This document shows positions 50,202 to 60,362 of a stretch of DNA of 64,000 bases, piece after piece. The stretch is taken from assembly GCA_021014325.1 (NCBI GenBank), contig JAJGQC010000713.1, positions 1-64,000 on the forward strand, in the 5' to 3' direction. Source of the DNA: Plazaster borealis (lineage: Eukaryota > Echinodermata > Asteroidea > Forcipulatida > Labidiasteridae). A program made the translations under genes and the position numbers. How positions within the stretch are numbered: the first letter of the stretch is position 1; each line of letters begins with the position of its first letter. A model generated the notes under the pieces. That model had not been told where the DNA came from, ran no database searches, and saw nothing but the letters and a program-made list of their open reading frames with translations.

Positions 50202-50237
50202 AGTGCACTAATGAAATGCATTCAATATTTGTTTCAT

Positions 50238-50486
50238 ATGCACACACATAGATCTTTGTCATTTGTTTCACAATAAACACAAAATAGCCACAACTCATCC
50301 ACCCACACTCTGCAAGGCTTAGTTGCGAAGTGTCCCAATCATCCTACATTTAATCAAGATAGGACTTGATCCTGTAATACATTTTGGAGCGTCATGCGTC
50401 GCAGCAGTAAATACATGGCAAAATAAAGTATGACATGTGATGCGTGGTCCACCAATCAAATGACAATTGATCTATGTGTGCGGTAT
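50238..50486. mobile_element. fold-back miniature element beside the SINE
   Basis: CACACATAGATCTTTGTCAT at one end and ATGACAATTGATCTATGTGT at the other are inverted repeats. The element of about 250 bp also interrupts the right terminus of the long-TIR element. Confidence 0.7.
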
Positions 50487-50773
50487 ATACAAAAGCTTAA
50501 CTGCCATGTTTATGTAATAGTTAATGGGTCAATTTAAAAAAATAGTTGGCATAATCTTAAAATTAAATCTACAAATATTTTATACTGTATATTTAAGCAT
50601 ATCGAGGTAGACGTATAAGTGCACCATTGCAAGCAGTCTAACTCAATCACTGAATTTAGCCACCATCATCCTGTTAAGGTAAGTCTATTATAGCAGGGCC
50701 ACTACGAGCAGGTCCCAGGATACGAGCCCCATTCGCTTTCACAAATCTCCGGGGCCTTCATTTTTTTCAGAGC

Positions 50774-51312
50774 CTCTAAGAGATTACAATCATAAGCGGA
50801 GGACAGGGTTAATCAAAGTCAATAATTATTTTCTTCTTTCAAATCAATCATCATTCAATAATACATAACAATTTGTTGCACCTTTTAAAATGTGAAAATT
50901 AAGATACTCTACTCTCGTGCAGGTGTACCGTACATGAGATATTGGAAAATGTTATTGTTTCTAGTGCTTTCATTCAAACTTGCTTTAAGGTGTTCATATA
51001 TTTTTAACTTTTACATGTTCTGTTAAATTTGTAACTTGCCATGCTTGGCAAGATATAAGATAAGATTCCTAACCACGTTTCTTCAAGATATTTTTAATTT
51101 CGAAAGTGATTATTTGTACAATTATACTAAGCAAGTATGATGTAAAAATATTTCAAATAAATTGCATTTTTAACAAGATACATGCAAAGGAGTTATGCTA
51201 AAAGGAAAGTTAGTTTTTCATACAAATCTGTAAGTAACCACTCATCTGAGTTACTGGTGCTTTCATGGAGTCCCCATAATTGGTTGTGTATAGTGATCTT
51301 TGATGTGTGTGA
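50774..51312. other. AT-rich flank, nothing recognised
   Basis: No terminal repeats, coding frame or tandem array is visible. A short GCCATGCTTGGCAAGATATA stretch occurs near 51,037. Confidence 0.45.
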
Positions 51313-51466
51313 ACTATTGTGTGCTGCAAAAACAGCCCACTATACCATGGTAACTAAAACCATGCACCAGGATTAACATAGCCTTCTTTTGCTTCAGCCT
51401 TGAATCTCTATATTTTGATGGGAGCACTGTCTTGGATGGGTAGATCTCATTGGATATAGAGCCTTT
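51313..51466 (-). other. exon-like block 1 (possible alternative exon)
   Basis: On the minus strand a pyrimidine-rich TTTCTTTAATTCCCTTTCAG precedes AAAGGCTCTATATCC, a plausible 3' splice site. Frame 0 stays open for 51 codons to TAG (KGSISNEIYPSKTVLPSK and onward). The first 30 or so bases, up to GAGATCTACCC, match blocks at 52,117 and 52,999. I do not recognise a protein, and no donor site or upstream exon could be identified. Confidence 0.35.
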
Positions 51467-51469
51467 CTG

Positions 51470-52078
51470 AAAGGGAATTAAAGAAACAGAAATAATATTT
51501 AAAACAATTAAATGTGATCGTTTGAACTCAACACTTTAACAATAATAATGTTGCTGAAAGTAGTACAGGTAATTTATTTATTTATTTTAAGTTAAAGAGT
51601 TGTGATTATTGCAAGCAAGATAAATTTATCATTAGAATTAGTAGAATCAAGGATTTAAAGGATATATGTATATTTTTTCAACTTCCTACAAGTGATTTTT
51701 TTGTTTTATGAGGCAAAAACCAACCTTTAAAATGTCATGATCATGCGGAAACCTTTCAGTGTTTTTGAGGGTAATTGACACCCCACATGGAAAGTTATTC
51801 AACGGGAAAAACAAATTGTGCTTTTCGGTTATTAAACACAATTAGGAAACTCGGCTTGAGACTTCCTCTCATCTGGGTAAGGATGTGTTCCTGTGGGTCT
51901 CCAGAGCTAATGTTTGTGGCATGTAGTGTGTGAAACATTTAATGTACATTGCCGCAGAAGGTGCCCAATATATGATAACAAAAATCAACACCAATATTAC
52001 ATACTTTCGTATCAGCCATGAACACTGTGTGATACAACAAGACTTGGCTGGTAAAGGGTGCTTGGAGCTCACAGACAT
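51470..52078. other. AT-rich sequence between exon-like blocks
   Basis: Contains an ATTTATTTATTTATTTT tract at about 51,572 and no recognised gene. An open frame of 69 codons on the minus strand (51,869-52,078) has no recognisable domain. Confidence 0.4.
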
Positions 52079-52117
52079 CTACTTCGGGTAGATCTCAATG
52101 GGGAAGGGCACGCCTTT
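52079..52117 (-). other. exon-like block 2
   Basis: Minus strand: AATTGTTTGCATTTAG then AAAGGCGTGCCCTTCC..GAGATCTACCCGAAGTAG. Frame 0 gives KGVPFPIEIYPK and a stop. It resembles block 1 (KG.....EIYP). The function is unknown. Confidence 0.33.
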
Positions 52118-52483
52118 CTAAATGCAAACAATTGTTAAAGATATTTTTAATTTAACAGGTGATGTATAACTTGTTTAGAAAGTACACATTGTCAAAAATC
52201 ATATTAATCTCACAAAGAAGAGTTCTAATTGGATAAAATCTTTAAAAAAACCTCATTATCTGCATTAGAAATTGTGTTTAGAAACTACTTTCGTTTCTTT
52301 TGAAACAGAAATTATCTAAAGAGCTTTATTAGATAATTACTAACAATTCATATAGTTAATAGTTTATTGATACTTAGTATAACTGTGTAATTACTGTAAT
52401 AATCTGGAAATGTTTTCATTAATTCAAGAATCTTAAATTTGGGATTTAAACCCGCTCTACAAGTCTTTGTGTGTCAAACTATA
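52118..52483. other. AT-rich sequence, nothing recognised
   Basis: No repeats or coding signal seen. Confidence 0.4.
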
Positions 52484-52837
52484 TTAAAGGCATCGTACAC
52501 GTTTGGTAATGACTCTGATAATTAATGGCAATAAAAACTTACTTGGTAAGAAGTACAGCAGCTGTGGATAGTGTAATGCATTTTAAGAAACTTTTCACTT
52601 CGAAGTGCTGCGGTTATGGAAAAACATCACTTTTTATCCCCAAAACATTTGAATTAGAGTGTGTATTCCAATGCAGACTATTCTTTCTGCGTGGACATAA
52701 CCGCTCCAGATTTTCGACAATATCTCAAAACCGCTACCACACCTTTTGAAATGAAATTTTTACGGTATATATCTACAACTATATAGGTTTGAAACAAACA
52801 ATAGGCTCCAATTACCAAACGTGTACAATGCCTTTAA
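52484..52837. mobile_element. TTAA-type miniature element, complete
   Basis: TTAAAGGCATCGTACACG at the left and CGTGTACAATGCCTTTAA at the right form termini of about 27 bp reaching GTTTGGTAAT/ATTACCAAAC. Length is 354 bp. The 74-codon frame inside is not a transposase. Confidence 0.9.
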
Positions 52838-52940
52838 AGGAAAGTTGTGCTAAAATTTGTTTTAAAAATCAGAGAATGCAAAATGATCAATTGCATAAAA
52901 CTATCCTGTTTACCTTTTACTGAAGAGAAGCTCCATTATC

Positions 52941-52999
52941 ATAGGCTGGTCTTGAACATCTATTTGTTGGTAGGTAGAGATCTGTTTGGAGAAGCCTTA
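52941..52999 (-). other. exon-like block 3
   Basis: Minus strand: CTTGTTTGTATGCAG then TAAGGCTTCTCC..GATCTCTACC and AAATAGATGT, the last word shared with block 2. Frame 0 is not open here, so if the blocks are exons the usable phase differs, or this copy is dead. Confidence 0.3.
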
Positions 53000-53270
53000 C
53001 TGCATACAAACAAGATGCACATTATTTGCAAATAAATGTTTGGAAATACTAGCCATAATTAAAACACTATGTTTTGGAAGTATTTTACCTCATGCACAAT
53101 TCCAACATGATCGGATGAATATGCTGGATGGGATACTTTAGTAACTGAGACATGTTAGGTTTACCATGTTACAATGCGGTCTTTGCTTTAATTAAGAGGC
53201 CCCCACCCCCACCACCCCACCATTACTATTACTGTCGCAGTATACAGGAACATCTTATGTTTGCATTTTA
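53000..53270. other. flank with C-rich tract
   Basis: A CCCCCACCCCCACCACCCC tract lies near 53,202. Otherwise AT-rich without recognised features. Confidence 0.4.
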
Positions 53271-53344
53271 ATCTTAAATTTGTGATATAAATTATGTTTT
53301 AAATTAAATCTTAAATTTGTGATATAAATTATGTTTTAAATTAA
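53271..53344 (+). repeat. 37-bp tandem duplication
   Basis: A unit beginning ATCTTAAATTTGTGATATAA is present twice, head to tail, without differences (53,271-53,307 and 53,308-53,344). Confidence 0.92.
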
Positions 53345-53401
53345 ATCTGTGTGAGTCAAACTATTGAATGAGAGTTATGACAAATTTATTGTTAGTCCAA
53401 T

Positions 53402-54203
53402 AGACCTTTATCGCAAATACTGCCTGGTTGATTTCACGTGATGGTCGGAAAGGCACTGTGGGGAGGAAACGGAGGCGGATACAGGTGGGGGCCCTCAAAA
53501 GGCCAAAAGGTTAGAGCTTCCGGGGGCTTCGCTCCTGGACCCCATCGGGGCTTCACCCCTAGACCCCACCATCTGTACTAAAATTTCCCAGTAAATTTAG
53601 AAGAGCGAAATGGATCAGAAGTACTTAAAAAGTGTGTCTATTTCTCTGTTTAGGCACACAGAGGCTTCATTTTTCGCACCTCAAAAGTTTGTCTATTTCT
53701 CTATTTTTGTTAATTATATTGAAAATTGCACTATCATATCGTTTGTCTCACCATGGAGGAAGGATCCTCCTCACCAACACTTTTGTTGTCCCTGAATAAT
53801 TATTAATTGCAGCCTGCGTTTTGATTTTATAACTCAGGATGGCTGATTCAATGACTCCCAACTCGAAAATGTTGTTTAAATAATGATCTTCCTAAAACAA
53901 AATTGGTTAAAGTGGTCAGATATTGCATGAGATCGCACCACAGAGCATCTAGAATCCTAACTGTTTCGGAGCATTTAAGCGGGCCCCGAAACCAATGTCG
54001 TTAGGGCTTCGCGTTACGCGCTCTCAGACGCCACAAATTGCATTCACCATTTGCTGCTTGTTACATTTTCACGCCCCCCCGTTTGGAAAATCCTGGATCC
54101 GCCCCTGGGATATATGCAGGTATTCTGGCCTTTTCCTAATTCCCACTGTGCCATTCAACCATTTTGTGAAAAAATCAACCAGGCAGTATTTGCAATAAGG
54201 TCT
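53402..54203. mobile_element. TIR element of about 800 bp
   Basis: AGACCTTTATCGCAAATACT at the left and AGTATTTGCAATAAGGTCT at the right are inverted repeats that extend through GCCTGGTTGATTT for about 33 bp. The interior includes a GC-rich block (GGGGCTTCACCCCTAGACC) and the sequence repeated in inverse at 57,080-57,544. Confidence 0.78.
53493..53997 (+). repeat. left copy of a long inverted repeat of about 0.5 kb
   Basis: From CCCTCAAAAGGCCAAAAG to AACTGTTTCGGAGCAT this matches the complement of 57,080-57,544 closely. Shared landmarks include CACCATGGAGGAAGGATCCT and GAGATCGCACCACAGAGCAT. Confidence 0.88.
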
Positions 54204-54288
54204 TTGAGTAATCCAGGCAACCCCAGTCTCAGACCTATAAGACCTAGCTTTATTTGGTTTCTAAACACTTTTTGCCTAAATGTTAGTG

Positions 54289-54621
54289 TTAAAGGTATCG
54301 TACACGTTTCATAATGACTCAAAACAAATATTAGCATAAAAACTTAATTGGAACCAAGCAACGGAGAGCTGTTGATAGTATAAAACATTGTAGGAAACGA
54401 CCCCCCCCCCCGAAGTAACGTAGTTTTTGAGAAAGAGGTAATTTCTCACTAGCACACAAATTTGTACAACAAGGGTGTAAGTTTCTTTCATCATTTTCTT
54501 GCAACTTCCTTTACCAATTGATCCCAAATTTTCACAGGCGTGTTATTTTATGCATATGTTGGGATACACCAAGTGAGAACTCTGGTCTTTGACAATTTCC
54601 AAACGTGTTCAGTGCCTTTAA
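54289..54621. mobile_element. TTAA-type miniature element
   Basis: Ends TTAAAGGTATCGTACACG and CGTGTTCAGTGCCTTTAA. The body has GTTTTTGAGAAAGAGGTAAT, as in the truncated copy near 31,366-31,678. A C-run of 12 lies at about 54,401. Confidence 0.88.
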
Positions 54622-55001
54622 TGAAAAGTGGCTACTCGCAAAGCACCGTGTAATCCGTGATTAATTTCCCATTTTCAAACCACAGGTTGTCGAACAGATG
54701 TCGTTTTAATTATTCAAAAGAAGTAGATGAAACAATTTAGAAACAAAACATAGGCTTATGCAGTAAAGGGACATGCAATGCTTTCTTGTTATAGGCCTGC
54801 CCAACTTGTCACTAATTCTGAGAAATTGAGACATTGGTCGTGTTACTAAGTCTTACCCTGCAAAATACCAAACGCTCACTGAACCCTATTTCATGCAAGC
54901 CAACGTCACTAGTGGTTTTAAACTTTTAAACTTATGACCAGTTTGTTCTAAGTGTGTGGTTTTTTGTGTTTTTTTGAGAAAGTGTTTGGCAACAATTACA
55001 G

Positions 55002-55125
55002 ACATACCAGAGATATAACCCTAACCCCTGAGAAATACTGGCTTTATACAGGAAATTCGTGTAAACATTGTCACTTGTCAGTAACACTAAAAAAAGATCA
55101 GTCATACACCCGTCGACTTGTCTTG
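55002..55125 (+). repeat. direct repeat, copy 1 (partner 55,264-55,372)
   Basis: ATACCAGAGATATAACCCTA, TTTATACAGGAAATTCGTG and ACCCGTCGACTTGTCTTG recur in order at 55,264-55,372 with small deletions. Confidence 0.8.
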
Positions 55126-55263
55126 TCTTGCGGCCCGACCAGCCGGCCACCTGGCATGGCCTGGCCGCCGCACGCACGCGCGTAATGGACGCCTGGCGTG
55201 GGGATTTTTAGCAAGAGAAGTACATAGTGCACTATGAAGTTCACGCAAAAAAAAAAAATACAA

Positions 55264-55372
55264 AAATACCAGAGAAATAACTCTAACCCTGAGAAATACA
55301 GGATTTATACAGGAAATTCGTGCAATGGTCAGTAACGGAGATCAGTCATTCACCCGTCGACTTGTCTTGGCA
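55264..55372 (+). repeat. direct repeat, copy 2
   Basis: Partner of 55,002-55,125. It leads into a CCGTCGAGTTGTCT word repeated at about 55,374, 55,409, 55,423 and 55,441 and resumed after the hAT-like element at 56,677. Confidence 0.8.
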
Positions 55373-55639
55373 CTCCGTCGAGTTGTCTCACTGAAGACTT
55401 GTCAAGCTGTCGAGTTGTCTGACCCGTCGAGTTGTCTGATCCGTCGAGCAGTGGCGTAACTAGACATTTTCATTTGGGGGCAAGTGGGGGCAAAGATTAA
55501 ATTTGGGGGGGCCAAAGAAGTGCAAGATTATCATTAAATATGTTAACTGATAGTTGATACACACCAGCTGATACACACCAATGCAGTTCTAAAACAGTCT
55601 ACATAGTTTGCAGGTAACAAAAGATTGCAAAAACAACCA

Positions 55640-56090
55640 AATCGTCACTGTTTTCACGAAGAGGCAGTTTAGGCCATTCCATGTTTGGAGAAATCCACGT
55701 TTGAAGTTAAGCTATTTTTGAAATCACTGTTTCGGACACTATTTTTTATTGAAACGCTGACATTTTTCCAAGCATAAAAGTGGAAATCTTAAATCATGCA
55801 TGTCTGTTGCTATTTTAATTACAATTAGTTTAATTATTGAGTAATGAACTGTTAAACACAAGTTTCCCTTCGTGAAAACTTCAAAACGAGGTCTGTGTGG
55901 AGCGCGTCGTGTACAAACCAATGCGTAAACGACGAGTGCCTGTTCGTGAAAACTAAAATTTATGTAGGTCATACAAATTGTCCCTTCGTGAAAACTGAAA
56001 ACGCAGAGTAGCCTTTGTTGGCACCGTGCCAGCGCTATGTACTTCAATGTAACAACTGGCAAATCTAAATGTGGCTGTTCGTGAAAACGC
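55640..56090. mobile_element. CTTCGTGAAAAC-type element inside the hAT-like element
   Basis: TTCGTGAAAAC occurs at about 55,870, 55,944, 55,985 and 56,070 (with GTTTTCACGAAG at 55,651). Stretches such as GTCGTGTACAAAC and GGCACCGTGCCA match the right-arm element at 32,015-32,763. Confidence 0.75.
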
Positions 56091-56245
56091 AAAACCGATA
56101 GTTTGGGAAAATGTTCCTTGTGCCAATTAGTGTAATTAGAAAAGTATAACGTGTTATCACTTGAAGCTTGGGGAAAATGTTGATGTCAATAGTAACATTC
56201 AAAATATGTAAAAACATTGATTTGCCAAAATGCATGATTTTTCAG

Positions 56246-56371
56246 AAATTTCATGGCTCTGCTTACCGTGGAATTCTGCGCTTACGCCCAGCTGCGTCCC
56301 ATAGAAATACACATGTTACAATGCGCGTCAGCGCAAAATTATTTGGTAAGCAGTGCCATGAAATTGGGCCC
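56246..56371. mobile_element. GGGCCC fold-back cassette inside the hAT-like element
   Basis: AATTTCATGGCTCTGCTTAC and GTAAGCAGTGCCATGAAATT are inverted repeats, followed by GGGCCC. This is a short relative of the palindrome-arm cassettes. Confidence 0.85.
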
Positions 56372-56684
56372 AGACCACCACGTATTAAACTGAACTTTGT
56401 GACTTCCTGCACTCTCTGTAACCGCAAAACCACAACATTTACTGCCAATACGATCGCGCGCACGTTTCCATGCATTTGTCGGCATGACTGCGTTATAGTC
56501 CACATACTGATATGAATAAAAGTTTTACTTTTTACGGCAGCATTTTATGCAGCCTTAAACGATTTATATATTATAAGAATACACTTTTCTGTGATTTCAT
56601 ATGGGGGGGCAAGAGGGGTGGGGGGTAAGGGTTCTGAGCGGGGGCGCAGGCCCCCCTGCCCCTGGTGACGGCACTGCCGTCGAG

Positions 56685-57079
56685 TTATCCGACTAGCGAG
56701 TTGTCCGCCGGACGAGTAGTCTTAACGTAACTCCCAACCTCGTTCCCATGGTGTAAGATCTCGCCCCGCTATTTTGTTTTCTTTCTTTGGCCCTTTTCGA
56801 ATCCACGGCGTTGGCTTTGGATTCGGCTTCAGGCTCCGTTCTCTCGTCTGAATCCCTGAACCAAGAGCCCGACAAGCGCCCTACTAGCGCTCGAATTATA
56901 TTAACAAGCGTGCCGCAAATCAGTCACTTTTGGGAGCCAATCGGCGTTGATTTTCAGTGTTTCTCCCAGGGGTTAGTGAGGAGAGGTATCGATACGGCGC
57001 GCTGCCCATGGTAGCGAGACTGTGAGGAGAGGTATCGATACGCGAGGCTGTCGCTCACGCGACTTCTTGCGAGTACACA
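56685..57079. other. GC-richer flank with a duplicated 21-bp word
   Basis: GTGAGGAGAGGTATCGATAC plus G occurs at 56,976-56,996 and 57,022-57,042. Open frames on both strands (56,693-56,875 minus; 56,787-57,014 plus) overlap each other and show no known domain. Confidence 0.5.
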
Positions 57080-57544
57080 AAATGGCATGGGTTCAGGGGC
57101 CCGCCTACATGCTCCGAAACAGTTAGGATTCTAGATGCTCTGTGGTGCGATCTCATGCAGGATCTGACCACTTTAACCAATTTTGTTTTTGCAAAATCAT
57201 TATTTAATCATCATTTTCGAGTTGGGAGTCATTGAATCAGCCATCCTGAGTTATAAAATAAAAATGCAGTCTACAATTAATATTTATTTAGGGACAAAAA
57301 AGTGTTGGGTGAGGAGGATCCTTCCTCCATGGTGAGACAAACGATATGATAGTGCAATTTTCAATATAATTAACCAAAAACAGAGAAATAGAAACACTTT
57401 TTAAGCACTTCTGATCCATTTTACTCTTCTAAATTTACTGGGAAATGTTACTGTAACATTAATGGTGGGGTCTAGGGTGAAGCCCTGATGGGGTCCAGGG
57501 GCGAAGCTCTGGCGGAAGCTCGTAGCTTTTGGCCTTTTGAGGGG
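57080..57544 (-). repeat. right copy of a long inverted repeat of about 0.5 kb
   Basis: Complement of 53,493-53,997. The element termini that flank the left copy are not visible here. A further partial copy of one part (CAGAGAAATAGACACACTTT) follows at 57,570-57,640. Confidence 0.88.
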
Positions 57545-57640
57545 TGAAAATCAAGCCTCTGTTTGCCTAAAACAGAGAAATAGACACACTTTTTATAAGC
57601 GCTTTTGATCCATATCAATCTTCTAATTTTACTCAAAGAA

Positions 57641-58600
57641 AATTGTAATACCACAAATCTCACGTTTGGATCTGGTCGCTGCATTATCTGGTTTAATGCA
57701 TATTCACATACTCACTAGTGCATGTTCAAATTCAAGCTAACTGTCGTATTATCCCGGACAAATTGGCACATCAGGTTTCGAATGTTACGTTACTGTTGCA
57801 AATCTAAACAATTACAAGTGACATATCACGAAAGATTCATTTTGGTAGAAAGAAAAAATGTGAATGGTATAGAATGACAAAGAAATCCATCCTGCCTCTG
57901 GAGGAAAAATTTACACCACACACACTTGTGGCTAATTTTTAAACAGGCGGTAAAAAATAAAATAGAAAAGTTTTTTTTTTTGGTGGGGGCTGACGCCCAC
58001 GCCCCCCCCCCTGTATCCGCCCCTGCTCTCATGGATTGTAAAATTAACAATTTTGCTTCGGTTCAGGAAACTTGTAAAGTCAATGGTTGTTTATGATAGG
58101 TTCTTTCACTTTTGTCATCTTTTGATTTTCAGATAGAAAGTTTTAGGCCTATTATCCTTTTTTTAAGGCCACTTCCAGTAACATACATTTCCACCTCTGT
58201 GCGTAACAATACAGTAAGCGATGAAAAGAAAAAGAAAGGATGTTGATTAAAATTTGATGAATATTTCTTGTAGGGCCTATGCCATATTTCAAAGATATAA
58301 AATGTATCAAATTTTAAGGACAACTGCTTAAGCTTAAAACAATGGGCCGATGTATAGAATATCTAAGTTATACAGGATGTTTCTACTCTAAAATACTCTA
58401 TCAGAACAAGTACAAATCTTTTACTAACAAACTGTTAAGCAAACTCAGAAAAAAATTAATGAGTTGTGATCCTGGCATGTGTTTGGAATAATATTGCTAT
58501 TATTATTCGACCTCAACAACACAAGAACAACAAATACAACACAAGGCAATAAAAGGAAAAAAACAGACAAAAACATAGCACCAAAAAATAAATAAATAAA
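57641..58600. other. flank with a GC-rich transposon end fragment
   Basis: CGCCCCCCCCCCTGTATCCG with CCCCTGC at 58,000-58,025 resembles ends of GC-tipped miniature elements (compare GGCGGATACAGG at 53,474 and CTGGATCCGCCCCTGGG at 54,092). No intact element or gene is visible. Confidence 0.4.
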
Positions 58601-58643
58601 TAAACAATCAAACAAACAAACAAACAAACAAACAAACAAACAA
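58588..58643. repeat. AAAT and CAAA microsatellites
   Basis: AAATAAATAAATAAAC is followed by about nine CAAA units. They create a low-complexity tail on a minus-strand open frame. Confidence 0.93.
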
Positions 58644-58644
58644 G

Positions 58645-58836
58645 CGTCTTGCTGAAAATATCAATCCGGTCTTGTTGTAAGAGACACGATGTAGGCCGTG
58701 TAATCATACTAGCAGATGGCTGAATATAAAATTTATCATGGAGTAGACTGCTTGCAATGTCCAGGGCAGTGTATACGCCCATGGCTTTGTGCTGATATTC
58801 ATCGTTCAAGTACATCCAGGAAATGGCAAAATAACG
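58645..58836 (-). CDS. possible coding fragment, unknown protein
   Basis: Minus-strand frame of about 63 codons, read from after a stop near 58,837 into the CAAA repeat: RYFAISWMYLNDEYQHKAMG, then VYTALDIASSLLHDKFYIQ. The composition looks protein-like rather than repeat-like, but I do not recognise a family. No clear splice sites frame it. It may be a retroelement fragment, an exon or chance. Confidence 0.25.
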
Positions 58837-58844
58837 TTAGAGCG

Positions 58845-60000
58845 CTCAGCGTGTAAAGAGTGGGAGGGTCGGCGTACAAATTACAGAATTAATCTAAGGT
58901 CGATCTGAGCACTTTGAAAAATTTTCGTCTCCAATCACGCTGAGATTCAAAGTAGCAGCAGATGTAGCATGCGTTTTAGTCCACTTGTCCGGCTTTTACA
59001 CTAATGTAATAACGGCATGGGCGAAAAACATGGGGGACATTTGATATTGTGTCCCCCACCCTTGAAAACTTGGGGGGACATGTCCCCCGGCCCCCCACCC
59101 CCCTATATGACGCCCATGGTCATGGTGTATACCCATAGTGCAAGGACTGTTTGGCTTACACTACATTTGCCAACAATTTTTGAGAAACCTTTGAAATCTT
59201 ATACTCTAGTCCAACTTCCAGCAGCAATCCCAGCATGACCAAAACAAGACCATTTCAAAACAGTCTCGTGTTAATTATGTTCGCTTTTAGCACCTCCTCT
59301 GTTCGTTCAACTCGAAGTTTGACACAGCACAACAAAGATCGGTTTATTGGAATACATGTTTTTACCGTATGCGGCAAACAAAGAAACACCCCAATTATCA
59401 AACAAACAAACAATGATCGTTCTAGCAATAACAGTGCGGCCACTTCGATTTGTCTTTGTTTATTTTCAACTAATTGTTTTCAGTAGTGTTGCATAGTCTG
59501 CGCTCTGCCAGAAAAGAGCTAGCCTGGTACATGTTTCCACTTTCCAGTGATTGTTGCCGATTGCAATGATTACAAGGAGGGCAAGCGGGCCATAGAGAAT
59601 TTGTATGATCGATATTTCCGAAAATTAGTAATAAAGCTGATAATTATTTAGAAATTATTACTGGAAGATTTACACATTCCATTGGGACAAAAAATAGCGA
59701 TGTGTTTAGTTCTGCGTTTGTTATTGCTTTATTTTGGACTGGGTGAAGTATCAATTGTTATTAGTCCATTCTGGAATGTTTGCGTCCTCATTTTTTCAAA
59801 GAGTTTTTCGGTTTATCATAAGGTTCCAATTGATCAACTGTGCTGTTGGGGTCACCCTATATGATTGTAAATATAATTTCAAAATGCAAACAATCAAAGT
59901 AGGCCCCACTGAAATTTTCAAACCGCGGCTTGTACATCCGGAGCCACGGCATATACTGGCCAAAAAATAGAATTATGCACATAGCACGGGAAAAAAATAA
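58845..60000. other. flank, no recognised gene; GC-rich dyad
   Basis: CATGGGCG near 59,016 and CGCCCATG at 59,112, with GGGGGACATGTCCCCC between, look like a short transposon remnant (about 59,016-59,120). The rest is anonymous AT-rich sequence with open frames of 60-83 codons and no domains. Confidence 0.4.
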
Positions 60001-60009
60001 TCTTTTAGA

Positions 60010-60137
60010 GCAGAAACAGGTAACTGGCCTAATTAATTGTATCAAATACATTGACGACTGGTGCCCCACTTTTTTTCGCCTTGCAATGAAATTGGCTAAG
60101 CAGTATATTCTGCTAACAGCTCTATGAAATTGGGACC
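60010..60137 (+). mobile_element. partial GGGCCC fold-back element
   Basis: AGAAACAGGTAACTGGCC and GCTAACAGCTCTATGAAATT followed by GGGACC form the right half of the family. The left half is missing. Confidence 0.55.
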
Positions 60138-60215
60138 AGTGAGTCGGTGATCCCTGGCCTGTCCCACGCATGGGCAATTAAAAACAATAATAATAATACA
60201 AACATTTGGAAAACT

Positions 60216-60362
60216 GGGCCCAAATTTATACAGCCTGTAAGCAAAAACAAATCAGTACAGAAAAATCTTGCTGAGCAAAAACAGGTTACCAGCCAAAATT
60301 CCATATAGTTTATACTGTTACCACTCAGGTTTTGCTTAGCAAAAATATTTGCCAAGCAGATT
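60216..60362. mobile_element. partial GGGCCC fold-back element, second
   Basis: GGGCCCAAATTTATACAGCC and later TTTTGCTTAGCAAAAATA with CCAAGCAG. It lies next to the previous fragment, so the two may be one rearranged element. Confidence 0.5.

Larger units (their letters stand above)
48103..50773. mobile_element. long-TIR element, about 2.7 kb, with nested insertions
   Basis: Left terminus 48,103-48,425 and right terminus (from 50,773 inward) are inverted repeats: GGACCTGCTCGTGGTGGCCC against GGGCCACTACGAGCAGGTCC, AAAATATTTGTAGATTTAAT on both sides, then GTTGATCTATTGAAAAAT against ATTTTTCAATAGATCAAC at about 49,784. The right repeat is interrupted by about 640 bp holding a fold-back element and a SINE. 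The interior (48,430-49,760) carries a GAGGGCGC tandem repeat and no coding frame. The superfamily is unknown. Confidence 0.82.
55449..56676. mobile_element. hAT-like non-autonomous element with 8-bp target duplication
   Basis: The ends are CAGTGGCGTAACTAG and CTGGTGACGGCACTG, matching as inverted repeats at 12 of 15 positions. CCGTCGAG occurs immediately on both sides (55,441-55,448 and 56,677-56,684), an exact 8-bp target duplication. The element is 1,228 bp, has G-runs near both ends, lacks a transposase, and contains older repeats of the CTTCGTGAAAAC type and a fold-back cassette. Confidence 0.92.

Noticed and set aside
50660..50700. U1 snRNA-like ACTTACCT on the minus strand
   Set aside because: Only the first few bases resemble U1; the match falls off and the segment is part of a terminal inverted repeat.
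52484..52837. Firm piggyBac assignment for the TTAA-ended elements
   Set aside because: TTAA at both ends fits piggyBac target sites, but TTAA may be part of the terminus itself, and no transposase is linked.
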